This document shows, piece by piece, positions 9,996 to 21,757 of a DNA stretch of 64,000 nucleotides (within the stretch, counting starts at the first letter, position 1; the number at the start of each line of letters is the position of its first letter). The stretch lies in assembly GCA_050084515.1 (NCBI GenBank), contig CM114272.1:25048001-25112000 (forward strand). The letters run 5' to 3'. The notes below the pieces were generated by a model. The model was not told the DNA's origin. It saw only the letters and a list, made by a program, of their open reading frames with translations, and ran no database searches. The stretch is from Blasia pusilla. Its lineage: Eukaryota; Marchantiophyta; Marchantiopsida; Blasiales. The translations under genes were made by a program, and so were the position numbers.

Positions 9996-11470
9996 TAGAA
10001 GCTGGAGTCACACTAGCTGCTCGCAGCTCCGTGCCTTCCCTAAGCTGCATCATCGTCATGGCAGCAATCCTATGCTCCAACTGATCGATGGGTGAGAGAA
10101 GTGCCGGCTCTGGTGCTCTTGCTCCATCTCCTCTTGCTGGTGGTGGTCCTCTATCACCACATCCAGGAAGAACTCCCCGACCTCCTCCAGGCCCTTGGCC
10201 TACCTGTGGACGTGCCCCTCGGCGAAGGTCAAAACATCTATCCCTAGTGTGACCATATCTGTGGCAATGGTCACACTGGTGTTGTGGTGGGGCCATCCTC
10301 TGTGGCTCATGAGCAATCGGAGGCGCTGGTGGTTCTCTCCCATCTTTGTGGCGTCTCTCGCCTATGGGCCCCTCCACACGTCCAACAAGACCACATCGGT
10401 CCCTGCTGGGCAACATATGTAGGTACGGGTCGTTGCCTCATAGGCTCACAGTACCCGCCCTGCTCTCTAGGCACAGTGGCCCGCTCCCGTGGTACTGGTG
10501 CTCACTGTGGCACCTGTGGGGTCACCGTCACTCGTGAACCCGTAGACTCTCGAGAAAATCCAGCGGTCACTACCTGCTCCTCACTCATGTTGAGCTCAAT
10601 ACGCTCAGACAACTCAAAGACCACCTTCAATGTGGGCTTCGCTGTGTGAATCAGCACTGCATCTCGGACTCTCCTCCATAGTTCTCGGTCCAGAACCCCG
10701 TACCAATACTGGAATGACTGCGCCTCAGTCACTCCAAACGTAGCAATGATCATCCTCTTCATGCGTGTGGATGCCTCTCTCAGACTCTCACCCGATCGTC
10801 GCTGAAAATCTTGTAGACTCTTGAGCTTGTCGGTGTGCGTACGCCCTGGTAGCTCTTCCCCAACTGTTGGAAGAACTCCATTGTGGGGCTGAAGCTGGGT
10901 GGCCCTCTACCACCAGAGGTCTCGGCCACATCGCCTGTCTCACTGCCCTCTTCTCCATCTAGTCTCCGGGTTGATGGTGTGGGTTTCTCTCCTCTCACAA
11001 TCCCATCATATGCCTCGCGACCACTAGTGGACACATACCCTGGAGCCCAATACATCCTCCAGGCACCGATCTCTACTGAATATAGTGATCGAAACTCCAT
11101 GTAGTCATCCATCGGAGGACCCTCCAAGTGCTAGAACAACCCCTTCCATGCCATGAAAGGGTTGAACCGTGTCGGGGTCCGTATCTCCTAGAAGTCGCAC
11201 CATGTGTCGAACTCCTGGATAAAATCATCTAAGTCGATGGTGCCCACTGCACCCGAGAAACGACGCATGCCCCGATGGCCCATGTCGTCCATCTCCTGCC
11301 AAGTACTATTGTCTCTGTCTGTGATCTCGTCACCAAACCCAGTGTCCAGTGATGACGATCCAGCCAGGGATGGATGTCGAGGTAGCTCCTCACTGGTAAC
11401 CCCTCGGTATCTCACTCCACTCCGTGTCACACCACTACTACTGCTCGCACTACCACGTTCTTCCGAACCC
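9996..11470 (-). pseudogene. gag: E2 gag (interrupted by E1)
   Basis: The frame starting with TRSGVRYRGVTSEELP (11430) includes GTIDLDDFIQEFDTWCDF. A second frame (11127-10780) begins EGPPMDDYMEFRSLY, the middle of Gag shared with E1 and E4. A third (10762-10502) has SFQYWYGVLDRELWRRV and ERIELN. A CCHC knuckle, CDHCHRYGHTRDRC, lies at about 10234-10275. The C-terminal part is cut at 9996 by E1 and continues at 303. GTG opens the first frame; no ATG is evident. Stops between the frames make it a pseudogene. Confidence 0.8.
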
Positions 11471-11479
11471 TGGAAGAAC

Positions 11480-12603
11480 GCCGTGATGACAAACCCTATC
11501 TCACCCGCTCAAGCACTCAGACTCACCGAGAGTCTCCCACACGCCTCACTAGCTCACCTATGCTAACATCAATCCTATGATGACATACCCGGCCTCACGC
11601 ACGCTCAACACTTGGGCTCACCATGAGCCTCCCAACACACTCACCTAACCTAGCGACACTCTCTCGGGTCATACACGCGACCCCTACTCGACAACCGCCA
11701 TATATCCACCAACATGCTACACATGAAAAGAATCTACACTCGTCACCATCACTGCACCCACCTAGCAGCAACTACTACCCGATACCCAACACTCTCAATC
11801 ACACACGACAAGTGTGGGAAAAGGGACTTGAATGGGTAACCTGATCACGCCCTCCAACCTACTGCACCGTCAACATGCACTCCTCCACATGATAGGACAA
11901 TCTCCGCAACACAACACTCTCTTCGACCAACACGTCGATCCTCCCGTCAATAGATGCTGACAATCGGCATCATGCGAACTGCCCCTCCATTGTCAACTCT
12001 CGCAATGCCCTGTCGCGTCCCAAAAACATCATGTCACGCCCGCTGTCCAACTATGTCGGTCACTCACCACGTCGACATCCTCCTTGCCACCATGTTGCCC
12101 ATGCGCAACCGCGTTCACCGGACCGACCTCGTCCGTCCTACCACGTTGGAGGGGGAACTTGGCGCGGCTCTATGCTCACGGGCTCCTTGGGCCCTAAATG
12201 CGTGGGGAGCGCGCCGTCGCCGCCGCGCCGCCGCCGTCGCCGCCCGCCGCCCGCCGTCGCCGCCGCCATCCGCCGTCCGCCGCCATCGCTCCTCCGCCGC
12301 CCGCCGACCTAACGCCGTCGGCGCCGGCACTGCAAGCCTAACTCTCTTTTCTTCTCTCTCTCAACACCCTCACTCGCGTACACCCGACGCTCCACTGCAC
12401 ACTACACTCGGCTGCTATCCCGAGTCAATCCGTTCCAGCAAAATCTGAGAAAAAATGGACAGCGCTTTTGCCCACGGCCTTCCAAACAGAAAAATGACAA
12501 ACACCCGGAACACACACGTCTCCAGGGGCTCCCGAACAAGGCAACTCGCTTGCCTACCTGCAAACAACAAATTCCCACCAGCCCCCTGACATCTTTCTCG
12601 TGT
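11480..12603 (-). other. E2 leader with GCC-rich tract
   Basis: No convincing coding sequence is seen. The sequence just after A1 (12600-12400) matches the E4 leader near 39828-40030. At about 12205-12305 there is a dense GCC/GTC trinucleotide tract that is absent from the corresponding E4 region and looks like local repeat expansion. Open frames here follow from the repeat composition. Confidence 0.5.
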
Positions 12604-13083
12604 AAAAATAAAGAGTAGTAAAAACGGCACACCCGGCCTAAAACTCTTCGCCTCAATCTACATTGGCATATCGAGCCTCGTCCACCCTGTGCTATCAAGG
12701 AATCCGGACGCTAGCACCCTAGTCCTATCTCACACACATACAAGGGAGGTGCTCCAACGGCCCAACATGAGAAAGATGGCTTAGGAATGCCATCTTCCTC
12801 TCTTATATAGGGTTGGGAAGAGCCGAAAGGCTCTTCCCCTAAAAATAGCCCTCCCCTTGGTAACCTGCGCACACAGGTTACCAGGGGCGGGTGACCTGGT
12901 CAACAAGTCACCTGGTTGTAAAAGACCTCAACATGAAAGTTGTCAGAAATGACGTTCGTGACACAATGGACCTATCCTCAACCTCATCCGACACCGTGGG
13001 ACAAAGTTACACTCAAGATAGTCCGCTGGCTCCTACGCCCTATCCACGATAGATCTCGACCTATCGGCTACCCAGATGTGACA
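12604..13083 (-). repeat. E2 5' repeat A1 with TATA box and hairpin
   Basis: The 480-bp segment matches E4 A1 (39348-39827) and E4 A2 (48067-48548). It holds a TATA box (TATATAAG on the minus strand, 12812-12819). Just upstream of that box, at 12825-12848, is a perfect 10-bp stem (GGGAAGAGCC / GGCTCTTCCC) with a 4-nt loop. The boundary with the leader is set by where E4 A1 and A2 diverge. Confidence 0.82.
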
Positions 13084-14857
13084 ACAGTCCTAGGAACAAG
13101 CAAGGCCCCAATCAGCGACAAGGGCGATGCGTGCAACCAACGAGTCACGTACGTCGGTTCGTCCGTGGACGCGTACCGTGATATTTTCGTCTCCTCGAGG
13201 AAGGAAATTTTTTTATTTTTTTCCAAGCCGGAGTTTGTTGGCATCTCCAAAGGCTCAAATAGTAAAAGTTGGTTTTGCATACCATTGAAAATGTGGAGAA
13301 AGAGAGTATCCATTATAACACTGAAACGTGGAAAAAAAGACAAGTGTAGAGCGATTCTGTAATTTCAGTGATAAACCTTTGAATATTAGAGATTCAAGTG
13401 AGGTGGCCAAGCTACGCACCACACTACACACGGTCTTTGAATGAGTCCCAAGTATTCATTTCCACATTAAAATCACCCAATTAAGAAATTAGAATTACGG
13501 CCCGAGCTTAAAGGCCTTAAGTTGCGGTTCCCCCTAAGACGCGTGCAAAAGTACATATTTTGTGCAAAGACAATAGAGTGCTCCAACGAATCCCTAAAGT
13601 GACGTGGACCAATTGAATTCAGGAAATATCATGCCATGTACGTGCGACGCGGGCTCATACTTACTTCATCAATGGTCTATCATCACACGTTTGAGCCACA
13701 TTGTTCATTAGAACATCCGTTTAGTGCCTGTCATTATAAAGGTTGGTATTATTACCTGTGCATTGTAGCATCCTTCATGTATCGTAGTAAGACTTTATGT
13801 AAATGTTAAATGGCGAAGATATCCATGCATTAATGTCATTATGTTAAAAAAAAACTAACAATCATCATTACATTTGGTTCACCTAGTCAATTTGGTATCA
13901 CATTATTGTATTCTTCTCCTATACAATATAGTATCTCTCAACATTTTGGTTTGTATTGCCTACATAATGTCTCTATGTTTGTCTTGCATACATAATGTGT
14001 ATATTGGATTGTCTCCCCGTGGTTTGTATTGCCTACCTAGTGTCTCCCCCTTGATTTGTATTTCCTTACTTAGTGTCTCCCTTAATTAATTAAGACCTAC
14101 TTAATTAAGTGTCTCTCTATTTGTATTGGTTTCTTAATTATAGGTTTATTCTTTTTTATGATTTGTATGAAAGGTCAATGCTAATATTAATAGGTGTTAA
14201 TATTCTCATAATACATTTAAAAAATTAAAAAATACATATTAATGTCCGTATAATTCATTAAATTTTTATATTGTGTATGTATGTGTACATTTACATTTTA
14301 TTTGTATTATTATTATTATTACTTTATTAATACCCACCCGAGTTGGCATGATTTTAATAATACCCACCCTGTTTGGCGACGCCACACTATTATTTACATG
14401 TCACGTGTCAAACAAAGGTGCAATTGAGAAAACTAGTATACTTGTATATTAATTAATTAATTAGTTTTCAAATTTGAGGGGAGGACACGGTTGTTGTTCA
14501 GCCATGGGCTGAAGTCTCCGAGGAAAGAAGGAAAGGAGCACAACGTGGCCGCAAGAGCGTTCAAGAGAGATCTGTACAGCGAAGACGCGATCGGAAACAT
14601 GGCGCTTGCGTTGTGATCGCGTGCCCTTGGCCAGACAGTCGCGCTGACCGATGATCAGTATGGTTTTGTTTCTGAGAAGTGCTGTGGCCGTCGTGGGGAG
14701 CTTGAAGTCGTGTGCGCTGTGGCTGTGACGGTCCCAAGCTCCGAAGCAGAGGAGTGGAGAGAAAAGGCGGAGTGTGGCTGGTGGAAGCGGGAAATTGAGC
14801 CTGGATTGCAGGCTTTTTAGTCGGCTGGGTGTGGATTTGTGCAAGGACGTGGGCGAT
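13084..14857. other. Intergenic region upstream of the thioesterase gene
   Basis: No gene is recognised. From about 13740 to 14460 the sequence is AT-rich, with TTAATTAATTAA runs near 14086-14106 and 14450-14462 and a repeated phrase with GTCTCCC around 14010-14080. The promoter of the gene starting at 14858 must lie in its right part; no clear TATA box could be assigned. Confidence 0.4.
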
Positions 14858-16910
14858 ATGTCTTCTTCTGAAGATGATCAGTGGAAGGGAGTTCAAATTC
14901 TCAAATTCATTGGTTTCGAGATCGAATGTTTAGGCGCGGATGTTTCCAAAGGGAGATTTGTCGTCTCAGAGCGATCCTGTCAGGTGAGTCGTTTCCTCGT
15001 AAATGAGTGCCCTGGGAATGCATGCATATTGGGAGATTGCGCCTGCCCGGAGGCAACCTCTGTACTAACTCCTGAAAAAAGCTGACTGAAAGCGCTCGAT
15101 GTAGTGCTAAGGGCATGTATCCTCATATTTGAGAGCTCCGAAAGAGTGGAGAACTTTTCTGTTTTCACCCATCTGCGCCACGTGAGTTTGCGTGGAGAGT
15201 TTCCCAGATTCACAGGATGAGGTCATCTTCCCTATGTTGTCACGGACTTAAAATACAGACGGACTGCGCGCTTGCTTTTCTATCCATGGAGGGAAGGCAT
15301 ACTCTACAGGCCAAGTCTTTTATGAACTTACAAACAACCCATTGTCTTTGTGGCTCTATTTCCAAGCCATGATTGTAACGATCTTTCACAGCCGCAACAA
15401 TTGATTTATAGACATAGATGGCTCTATAGACATACTGGCTTGGAAGGCTTCCGGATTTCACTAGACATGTGATTTGATTATGCTACAGCCGTACGGTGTC
15501 CTTCATGGTGGAACAACCGCTTACATCGCGGAGAGTTTGGCAAGTATTTCAGCAGGGATCGCCGCGGAGTTTGCTCGTGTTGCAGGAATAGAGATGAACG
15601 TAAGTCATCTTCGTTCTGCATCATTGGGCGAGGAAGTCCTAGTGATATGTAAGCCAGTGCGTTTGGGGAAGAGGATTCAGGTACTCTCTGCAAACTTGTC
15701 AACTCTCACAAAATTTTGTAAGCATTGCAACTTATCCTGCAAACATCAATGCATTTTTGTGTCCAAGTTTAGGACTTCATCGAAGTTGTCGAGCCTCAGG
15801 GCTCATTTTTTAAACCACCGCTTACAGTATTCCATGGAGTTACAATTACAGAGAACGTATACATTCATCGTCCTTTCGACAGGAATAGACTTCGTCTACT
15901 TTACACAAAATTTGCACGGGAAGGTAAAAACAATGAAGAAATGGACGACATTGAATTTTACCCACGCCATGCAACCATCGTTGAAGTGCTTGAAGTATTT
16001 CTTATGGTGGTGGAAGAAGTAAGTAAATTCAACGCATGAAGGGATGTTGATGTATGGGTCCTTAGACTTTAGCTTTAAATAATGTGAATATCTGTACTGA
16101 AGCCCAAGAGCTCAGAATAACGAAGAAAGCTGAAGTTCTGAAATGGAAACTCACCTGAAGCACCCGTGAACGTCTGTAAGGTCTACTGTAATAAGATCCT
16201 CGTCCACCCTGTGCCTACGGGTCCAGGGGCAGTTAATTTGGTAGCGTCCCGTCATTGCTGTCTCAAATACAGGTGATCCTAAGTCGCAAGGATAACCCTG
16301 CAAAAACTCTTCTGTCCAATCGCTTCAAGCGATCATCGATTCAGAGCATGTGTTGAAACCAAATTCTTTCGAATCAAGTATGTCGGTAACTGGTACGTTG
16401 CCTATATGGGACACGAAGAAGGATGTTCAGAGTCCTAATGAAAAATCTGATGAAAGGTTCGGGAGCTGTTCCCCAGTTAAGACATTTAGGAAACCAAAAG
16501 ATGGGAGTTGATGAAGGGAGGCAAACTAGCAAAGTGGGATTCACTAACAAGTGATGTATTCACACATTCAGAAATTTTCTGTTATCGATTTCTGTACCTT
16601 AATCCGTTAGAAGTGCAGGTGCAGCAAGTGATAATTGCTTCATCTTTGGAATCACACATTTTGATCTCATGATCTGGCTGGAACCAGTTCTGTTTAAGTT
16701 GCTCTACAGGTGATGTCATGTCGGTGGTTTCAATCCTGTGGATCTACCTCATAATATTTTGTCTTCCCTGAGCAGGTCTGGGAGGTGAATTTTGAGACAG
16801 AGATGAAGAAAAAAGGATCAGATATCAGCCCCCCTTCTTCAGAACGGGTTTTGGTTGCAGTTGCCCGAGTGACTCTTCTAATAGGACTGGCAATAACATC
16901 GAAGCTGTAG
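14858..16910 (+). CDS. DHNAT: 1,4-dihydroxy-2-naphthoyl-CoA thioesterase (peroxisomal, hotdog fold), three exons
   Basis: Exons are 14858-14983, 15489-15680 and 16776-16910 (42, 64 and 44 codons plus TAG), all joined in phase 0 with GT-AG introns of 505 and 1095 bp. The 150-residue product matches plant DHNAT proteins (about 156 residues) in sequence order: GFEIECLG, SCQPYGVLHGGTTAYIAESL, HLRSASLGEEV, GKRIQVWEV and the final TSKL. HGG followed by the Glu of YIAES is the hotdog thioesterase active-site region. The terminal SKL is a canonical PTS1 peroxisomal import signal. In plants the enzyme hydrolyses DHNA-CoA in the peroxisomal branch of phylloquinone synthesis. The ATG at 14858 gives the usual N-terminal length; the open frame upstream begins only with GTG. 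This is the only intact host gene I can support here. Confidence 0.9.
15773..16018 (+). other. Exon-like open segment inside intron 2 of the thioesterase gene
   Basis: An 82-codon stretch without stops lies between an acceptor (TTTAG|G) and a donor (GAA|GTAAGT) and is phase 0 at both ends, so it could be spliced between exons 2 and 3 without a frameshift. The predicted peptide has a natural composition and includes FHGVTITENVYIHRPFD and EFYPRHATIVEVLEVF. I do not recognise it and plant DHNAT proteins have no such insert. It may be a cassette exon, an exon of an overlapping gene, or a captured gene fragment. Confidence 0.5.
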
Positions 16911-18011
16911 ACATCAGCCACAATTAATATCTACGCTTTGAAATTGTGGTTCACATTGTAAGGACGTCATCAGTTGTATGAAAATTCTGTACATATGAGC
17001 TAATCCTTCTACTTAAGGAAGTCTGATGGTATTCAGCACGTATTGCTCCAACGGATGTAGAAAACTAGAAGAGGCACATCAGTATGGCAGGCATAGTTGT
17101 AGACTAGCTGTCTTGTGTGTCATCTTAGTGTTATTCAATCTGAACACATCCGAATGTGAGCCAAGCTGTGGGTTTGCCTTATTGGAGCCCAAGAAGAGCA
17201 GCCTCCTTGTGGGAATTCTGCCAAAATCGTGTCATTTGTAGAAGGCTTGATCATGAAGATACCCTCTTGAATGCACAGGAGTAGTATTTCCTTCATAAAT
17301 TTGGTAGTTGAAGATGAGCAACAATGAACGGTTCAGCACAAGGAGTAGGAACAAAAAGCTACAGGGAAGGTCTGGGAATGGCTGGCGGACGAGATCCTAG
17401 ATATCCTCACTCTACAATGTCCATAGATCCGTCGTTGCTGTGTACTATCCAGAGCCATTTGATTCGGAGTTATTTATAAAGACCGTCCTTCAATAAATCT
17501 GCAGCAAATCCTGGACTCATGTCTCTAGATTCCCACTGTTGGGTAATCAGCTCGTTCAGACTTTATGCGAATGTTTCGTCATCTGGATGGAAAGATGAAA
17601 GTGAGAATTAGAGGACCATAATCGTCACGATGGTCAGGCTGTTCCGAAGCAGTGTAGCTGGTTGGTGAGAACAAGAGGTACGCTGTCTTCTCTTGCCGTC
17701 CTGGTGCCTCTTCGTGTTCAGTTGAAATGCCATGCTTTGAGTAATTACAGCTGATCAAGAAGAATGTCTTCCTTGCTCTCGCAGCCAACCCTTGTTTTCT
17801 TCCGATAATAACAAGCCACATTTCTTCTTTCTTTGGTGGGTTGCGGTCTTAGACCTCTTTTGTCGGTTTGATGGGTTCTCCTATCCTTTCTTTCTTCCTA
17901 TCCCAGTTCTCTTCCACATGACGGCCAGAGAACTTATGCATATACATGAATACATGACTGTCCTTTGTAAACATGTCATTTTCACCCTAGAAGACTTAGG
18001 CATGCAAATGC

Positions 18012-18063
18012 CCAAACCTTGCACACGGTCCGCACTTGAGTGCGGACCGTGTGCAAGGTTTGG
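18012..18063. repeat. Perfect 25-bp inverted repeat with 2-nt spacer
   Basis: Left arm 18012-18036 and right arm 18039-18063 are exact reverse complements separated by TG. Transcribed, this gives a 25-bp hairpin with almost no loop; in DNA it is a cruciform-prone palindrome. No target duplication or coding sequence is seen around it. Confidence 0.9.
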
Positions 18064-18400
18064 AGGGTAGTGACTTTAGAGCATCCCGTCACTGAACACA
18101 AAAGTGGTTGGGTCTTGTACCTCAACGTCGGGACCAACTTTCGGTTGTATGTATTTCCTAGCCGGTATATTTTCTCAGGCCTGACCAAATTTTCAAGAGG
18201 GTATGGTGGGGGTCATAAGAAACCACATGTATGTTTCCCGCGAAATGGGAAGTCTTGGAAGTGGAGTACTCTAGCATGTGAAGTATCGCTAACAAATGGT
18301 TATCGTGATCAGGATTATATTATGTGATGACGTCCACTGCTGGGCATTATATTCGGGTGTTTCAAGTTGTAGGCCGCAGCAGCATATGTCGGATCCATAA

Positions 18401-18792
18401 CTTTTTTTAATGGATTTTCGTCGAGTTGAATGTGGGGTGTTGGAGGAGGTGGACGTCCACCTCTTAAGGCCGGAGTCGAGCCCATTTTCTCGACTATTTA
18501 GGTCGTGCACTTTATTTAGTATGGCACCTAGCAAAATTAAATGTACTTAGAGGTAATTGTGAGTCGTCCATATTTTACGGTCAAATACCAAGAAGATTTT
18601 TTTACGGATTTATGTCCGGTTGAATGAGGGTTGCCTTTGGAGGTGGACGTGCACCTCTTATGACCCGTCATTCAATCCATTTTCTCGTCTATTTAGGTCG
18701 TGCGGTGTATTTAGTATGGCACTCGACAAAATTAATTGTATTTGGACGTAATTGTAAGTCGTCCATATTTTACGGTCAAATACTAAGAAGAC
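18401..18792 (+). repeat. Two tandem copies of a ~196-bp unit
   Basis: Copies at about 18401-18595 and 18596-18792 share most positions, including TATTTAGGTCGTGC and CCATATTTTACGGTCAAATA. Each contains a palindromic core: the first has GAGGTGGACGTCCACCTC near 18446, and the second has one mismatch in the same core. Origin unknown; perhaps a decayed non-autonomous element. Confidence 0.75.
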
Positions 18793-19506
18793 GTCCCTAG
18801 ACCTACGACCTGCTTTATGAGAGGTTCTATTGACTCAATAGGGCATCTCCTATAGTGGGACCTCGAAGAAGTCTCGCGACTTCTTTAGGATCATAGATTA
18901 AAAAATGGGAACAACCTCTTTCTATGATAGAGGGTTTTTATTTTACCATGTGCATTGTGTGAACTAAATTGACGACGGGATGTAAGGAGGTGAGTGTCTA
19001 CCTCTTCTTGCACTAGGCACCTAACAAACTGCAATTCCACACAAAGTAGTATGGACATGACGTCCACGACTATGGACTAAAATTTGAGATGCCCTAATGA
19101 TGCTTGGACATTCACATTTGTATTTTTCATTTTTTGGAGCATAGGACAAACTCATACCTCTTTTTTGCAATGGATTTCTTGACTTGGGTGAGTTGGTGAA
19201 GATGCTTAGGCAGTTCAACCAAACGGATTCAGAACATGTGCATTGAGTGATTGGCCTAAGATATAACCCTTCTTGAAAATCGCCTCAAAATTTCAATTTA
19301 GATATTTGAAGTGTGAGGCATTTTTTATGCAATGATAGTAATGATACACGTTATTGTTGAATTCCTAATTTGAAGTGAGTTTGAGAATGTCACTCTAGCA
19401 AGTCGATAATGGAGTTGTAAAGCATGTCGAAGGAATTTTGTATGGGAAGGAAGAAAAAAAAGTGGTACAACCCATCAAATTAAGAGCAGCTCCATGTATG
19501 CTACAC

Positions 19507-20390
19507 TTGCGCATCATTACACAATTTCAATTTTTATTCATATTCACATTACGAATGGCATCGATCCTTTTCATATGTCGGAAGATTCGAATATACAAAA
19601 ATTATATTCACATATGTATATCAAGACCATATAATAAAATTGAAGTAAAAATGGTACATACAACCAACTACTTCTCAAAAGTAGACGTGATGGTCAAACC
19701 ACATCCATCATTTTCCAAGAGGGAACTAAACGTCAACACTCTATATCCTACCAAACCTTAGAAGAGGAAGTGTTGCAAACGTTGAACATGAGAAAATATG
19801 GCTCTTGAAATTTATCTCCTCTCCTTATATATAGTTGTCATTCTAATATGTGAAATTATTGTGCGTATACATATTAATACATCATCTATAGCGCTATTCA
19901 CATCCACATAAAAATACCATAGATATTCATTCCATATAAGAATATTTTGACACAAAATATACACATGTATACAAAGACCACATAATTCCCCTACCCCCTT
20001 CCCCTAATTGGTGATTAGATCTTTTAACTCTTAGTAGCGCCCATCATATCTAATCTCATGTAATCTACTACTCTATGCATATCTAAGACACGGTTATCAT
20101 CTTGTGAAAACGAGGTCAAGAAAAGTGGGAGGGATTTATCAAGCATGACATATGCGATCTTAAAAAAAAGTTGAACCAAAAAGGTGGTTACACCCCTTGT
20201 AGATTTACATAACATACATCTTAAGTTTGTAGATTTGACTTCCATGTTCCTATCTACTCTCACATCCATGCTCAAAAGATGAAATGACATGCGATTGCAT
20301 ACATGATCCTCGTAAATTGTATTGTCTCTGCCCTCCAACATAAGGACTTGGATAGGTAACACTTATGGATACTCAAAATTTTGCATCCTA
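19507..20390 (-). mobile_element. E5: 3' remnant of the methyltransferase/PHD family
   Basis: The minus strand from 20390 encodes the integrase tail (LEGRDNTIYEDHVCN) and a decayed PHD finger (LRCMLCKSTRG). It continues with sequence homologous to the 3' untranslated part of E4, then B1 (about 19986-19857), a shortened A2 with TATATATAG near 19825 (about 19856-19635) and B2 (about 19634-19507). B1 and B2 are recognised by shared phrases such as ACATGTATAC..GACCA against ATATGTATAT..GACCA. The U3-like part of A2 is largely lost. Edges are approximate. Confidence 0.68.
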
Positions 20391-20584
20391 TTGTAATACC
20401 TAGCATTTTTAATGTTATCTGCTCTAAGTGTACATAATTTCTACAATGTAATTTCCGAATCCTTGGACGATATCTTCCTTTAGGAATGGCTATATACCTT
20501 AATGTATCCCGATGTTAAGCAGTAACCAAGTTCTCAATTATCATATGTAGGCACAACTTTAGAATAATATCTCTTACCCTTGAG

Positions 20585-21577
20585 AAGATACTAGTTGTAT
20601 GCAGATGATATAGTTATGATGTCTAGAACAACACATGGGATCCAACTTTACCTTAATGCACTCTTAAGCTTCTGCAACAAATCGGGCATGGAAATCAACT
20701 TGCAGAAAACGAAGATAATCATCTTTGGGTCATAGTTGTGACAGCTCCCTGCGGCTCAGCGGTCACACACTTTCACCTTCAATCATGGACTAAGAAGGGA
20801 GACTATTGAGATTTTGGGTCAGTACATATACCAAGGGGTATAACTTAGACTCAACAAACAATGGAGAACCAATGGGAGTTGCAACAAGATCAATGCAGGC
20901 TTGAGGGGTCTACACCTACTACAATCCAATTGCAGAAGAATGGAACTCTCGCATATTCCACAAAAACTCCATCTCTTCAAAGCTCTGGTGATCCCAGCCA
21001 CACTCTATGCATGTAAGGTGTGGGGCCCAAGCCTCAAGGCTTGGCCCTAGGGCCTTGAGGTCCCCCAAAAACTCTTCATGCGTCAAAGTTTGGGCATTAG
21101 GAAAACCAATCCCCACAACATTCTACAAGCTGAGTTTGGACAAGTCCCAATGGAGATCCATGTTGTTAAAAATCTCATCATATTTCTCCAACACCTCGAG
21201 GATATCTGCAAGGACGATCCCAATAGCCTATTTGCTAGAGCTTATGTGGTTTCAAAAAGTAGTTCCACCCTTGGGGCTAAAAATTGGTACTATGATTGCA
21301 AGGAGTGGCTCATGAAATGGGGAATCTCCATCAATGACCTGCCTACGGCCACCCACCAAGACCTGGCTGAACAATTACACAACAATTACATTGCCATCAA
21401 CTAGGGTCGGCACCAGCGTCTCTGGGAAAGTAGGGGGAATACATCTCACAAAAATGGTGATAAAATGAGTTACTACGACACCCTCATGAACACCTTCAGA
21501 TCCATGCAGAAAGCCTCTTATATCTTTGCACTCATTCTCACTAAGTTATGTCATACATTAACGAGATTCAGATGTGG
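20585..21577 (+). mobile_element. 5'-truncated LINE (non-LTR) fragment
   Basis: The fragment starts just before LYADDIVMM, the RT catalytic motif, and continues with MEINLQKTKIIIFGS. It then matches the C-terminal region of the LINE at 28560-32080 on the other strand, including LMKWGISINDLP and DLAEQLHNNYIAIN. Several stops interrupt it. Clear homology to the other copy ends near 21577. Confidence 0.82.
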
Positions 21578-21720
21578 CACTTGATCCTATAGTGTGGCGT
21601 GCATCCCTACCACAAACCCTTGCTTGCATATGGCTTGTGTTCCTCTCGTGCAGGCGAAACGCAAGTCAGACAAGGCTCGCACCCTGCTTGCGCGGACAAG
21701 ATTTTGAGCTAAAATTTATT

Positions 21721-21753
<33 letters not shown>
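21578..21753 (+). repeat. Segment ending in a 32-nt poly(A) run
   Basis: After the LINE homology ends, about 140 bp of GC-richer sequence leads into A(32) at 21722-21753. The tail suggests a retroposed 3' end, either of the LINE or of a short element behind it. A related GC-rich unit with a shorter A run follows at 21754-21860. Confidence 0.55.

Positions 21754-21757
<4 letters not shown>

Larger units (their letters stand above)
9996..13083 (-). mobile_element. E2: 5' half of a second element of the same family, interrupted by E1
   Basis: E2 begins at 13083 with TGTCACATCTG on the minus strand and runs down through repeat A1, leader and gag to 9996, where E1 is inserted. It resumes at 303-1. 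Its A repeat is of the E4 subfamily. ACAG at 13084-13087 would be one target-site copy; the 3' end is outside the window. Confidence 0.88.
16911..19506. other. Region downstream of the thioesterase gene
   Basis: No coding region is recognised. AATAAA at 17492-17497 could be a polyadenylation signal for the upstream gene, but its distance (about 580 bp from the stop) is long. The region contains a perfect palindrome (18012-18063) and a 196-bp tandem duplication (18401-18792), listed separately. Confidence 0.35.

Noticed and set aside
11954-12448. A 164-codon plus-strand frame through the GCC-rich tract
   Set aside because: Its length comes from the triplet repeat and GC content, in a leader with no conserved protein.
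14774-14857. An N-terminal extension of the thioesterase upstream of 14858
   Set aside because: The in-frame extension begins with GTG, not ATG. The ATG at 14858 gives the usual length of the family.
16197-16216. Match of CCTCGTCCACCCTGTGC in intron 2 to the A repeat of E2 (12677)
   Set aside because: The shared stretch is only about 17 bp with no flanking similarity, so chance or a tiny relic cannot be separated.
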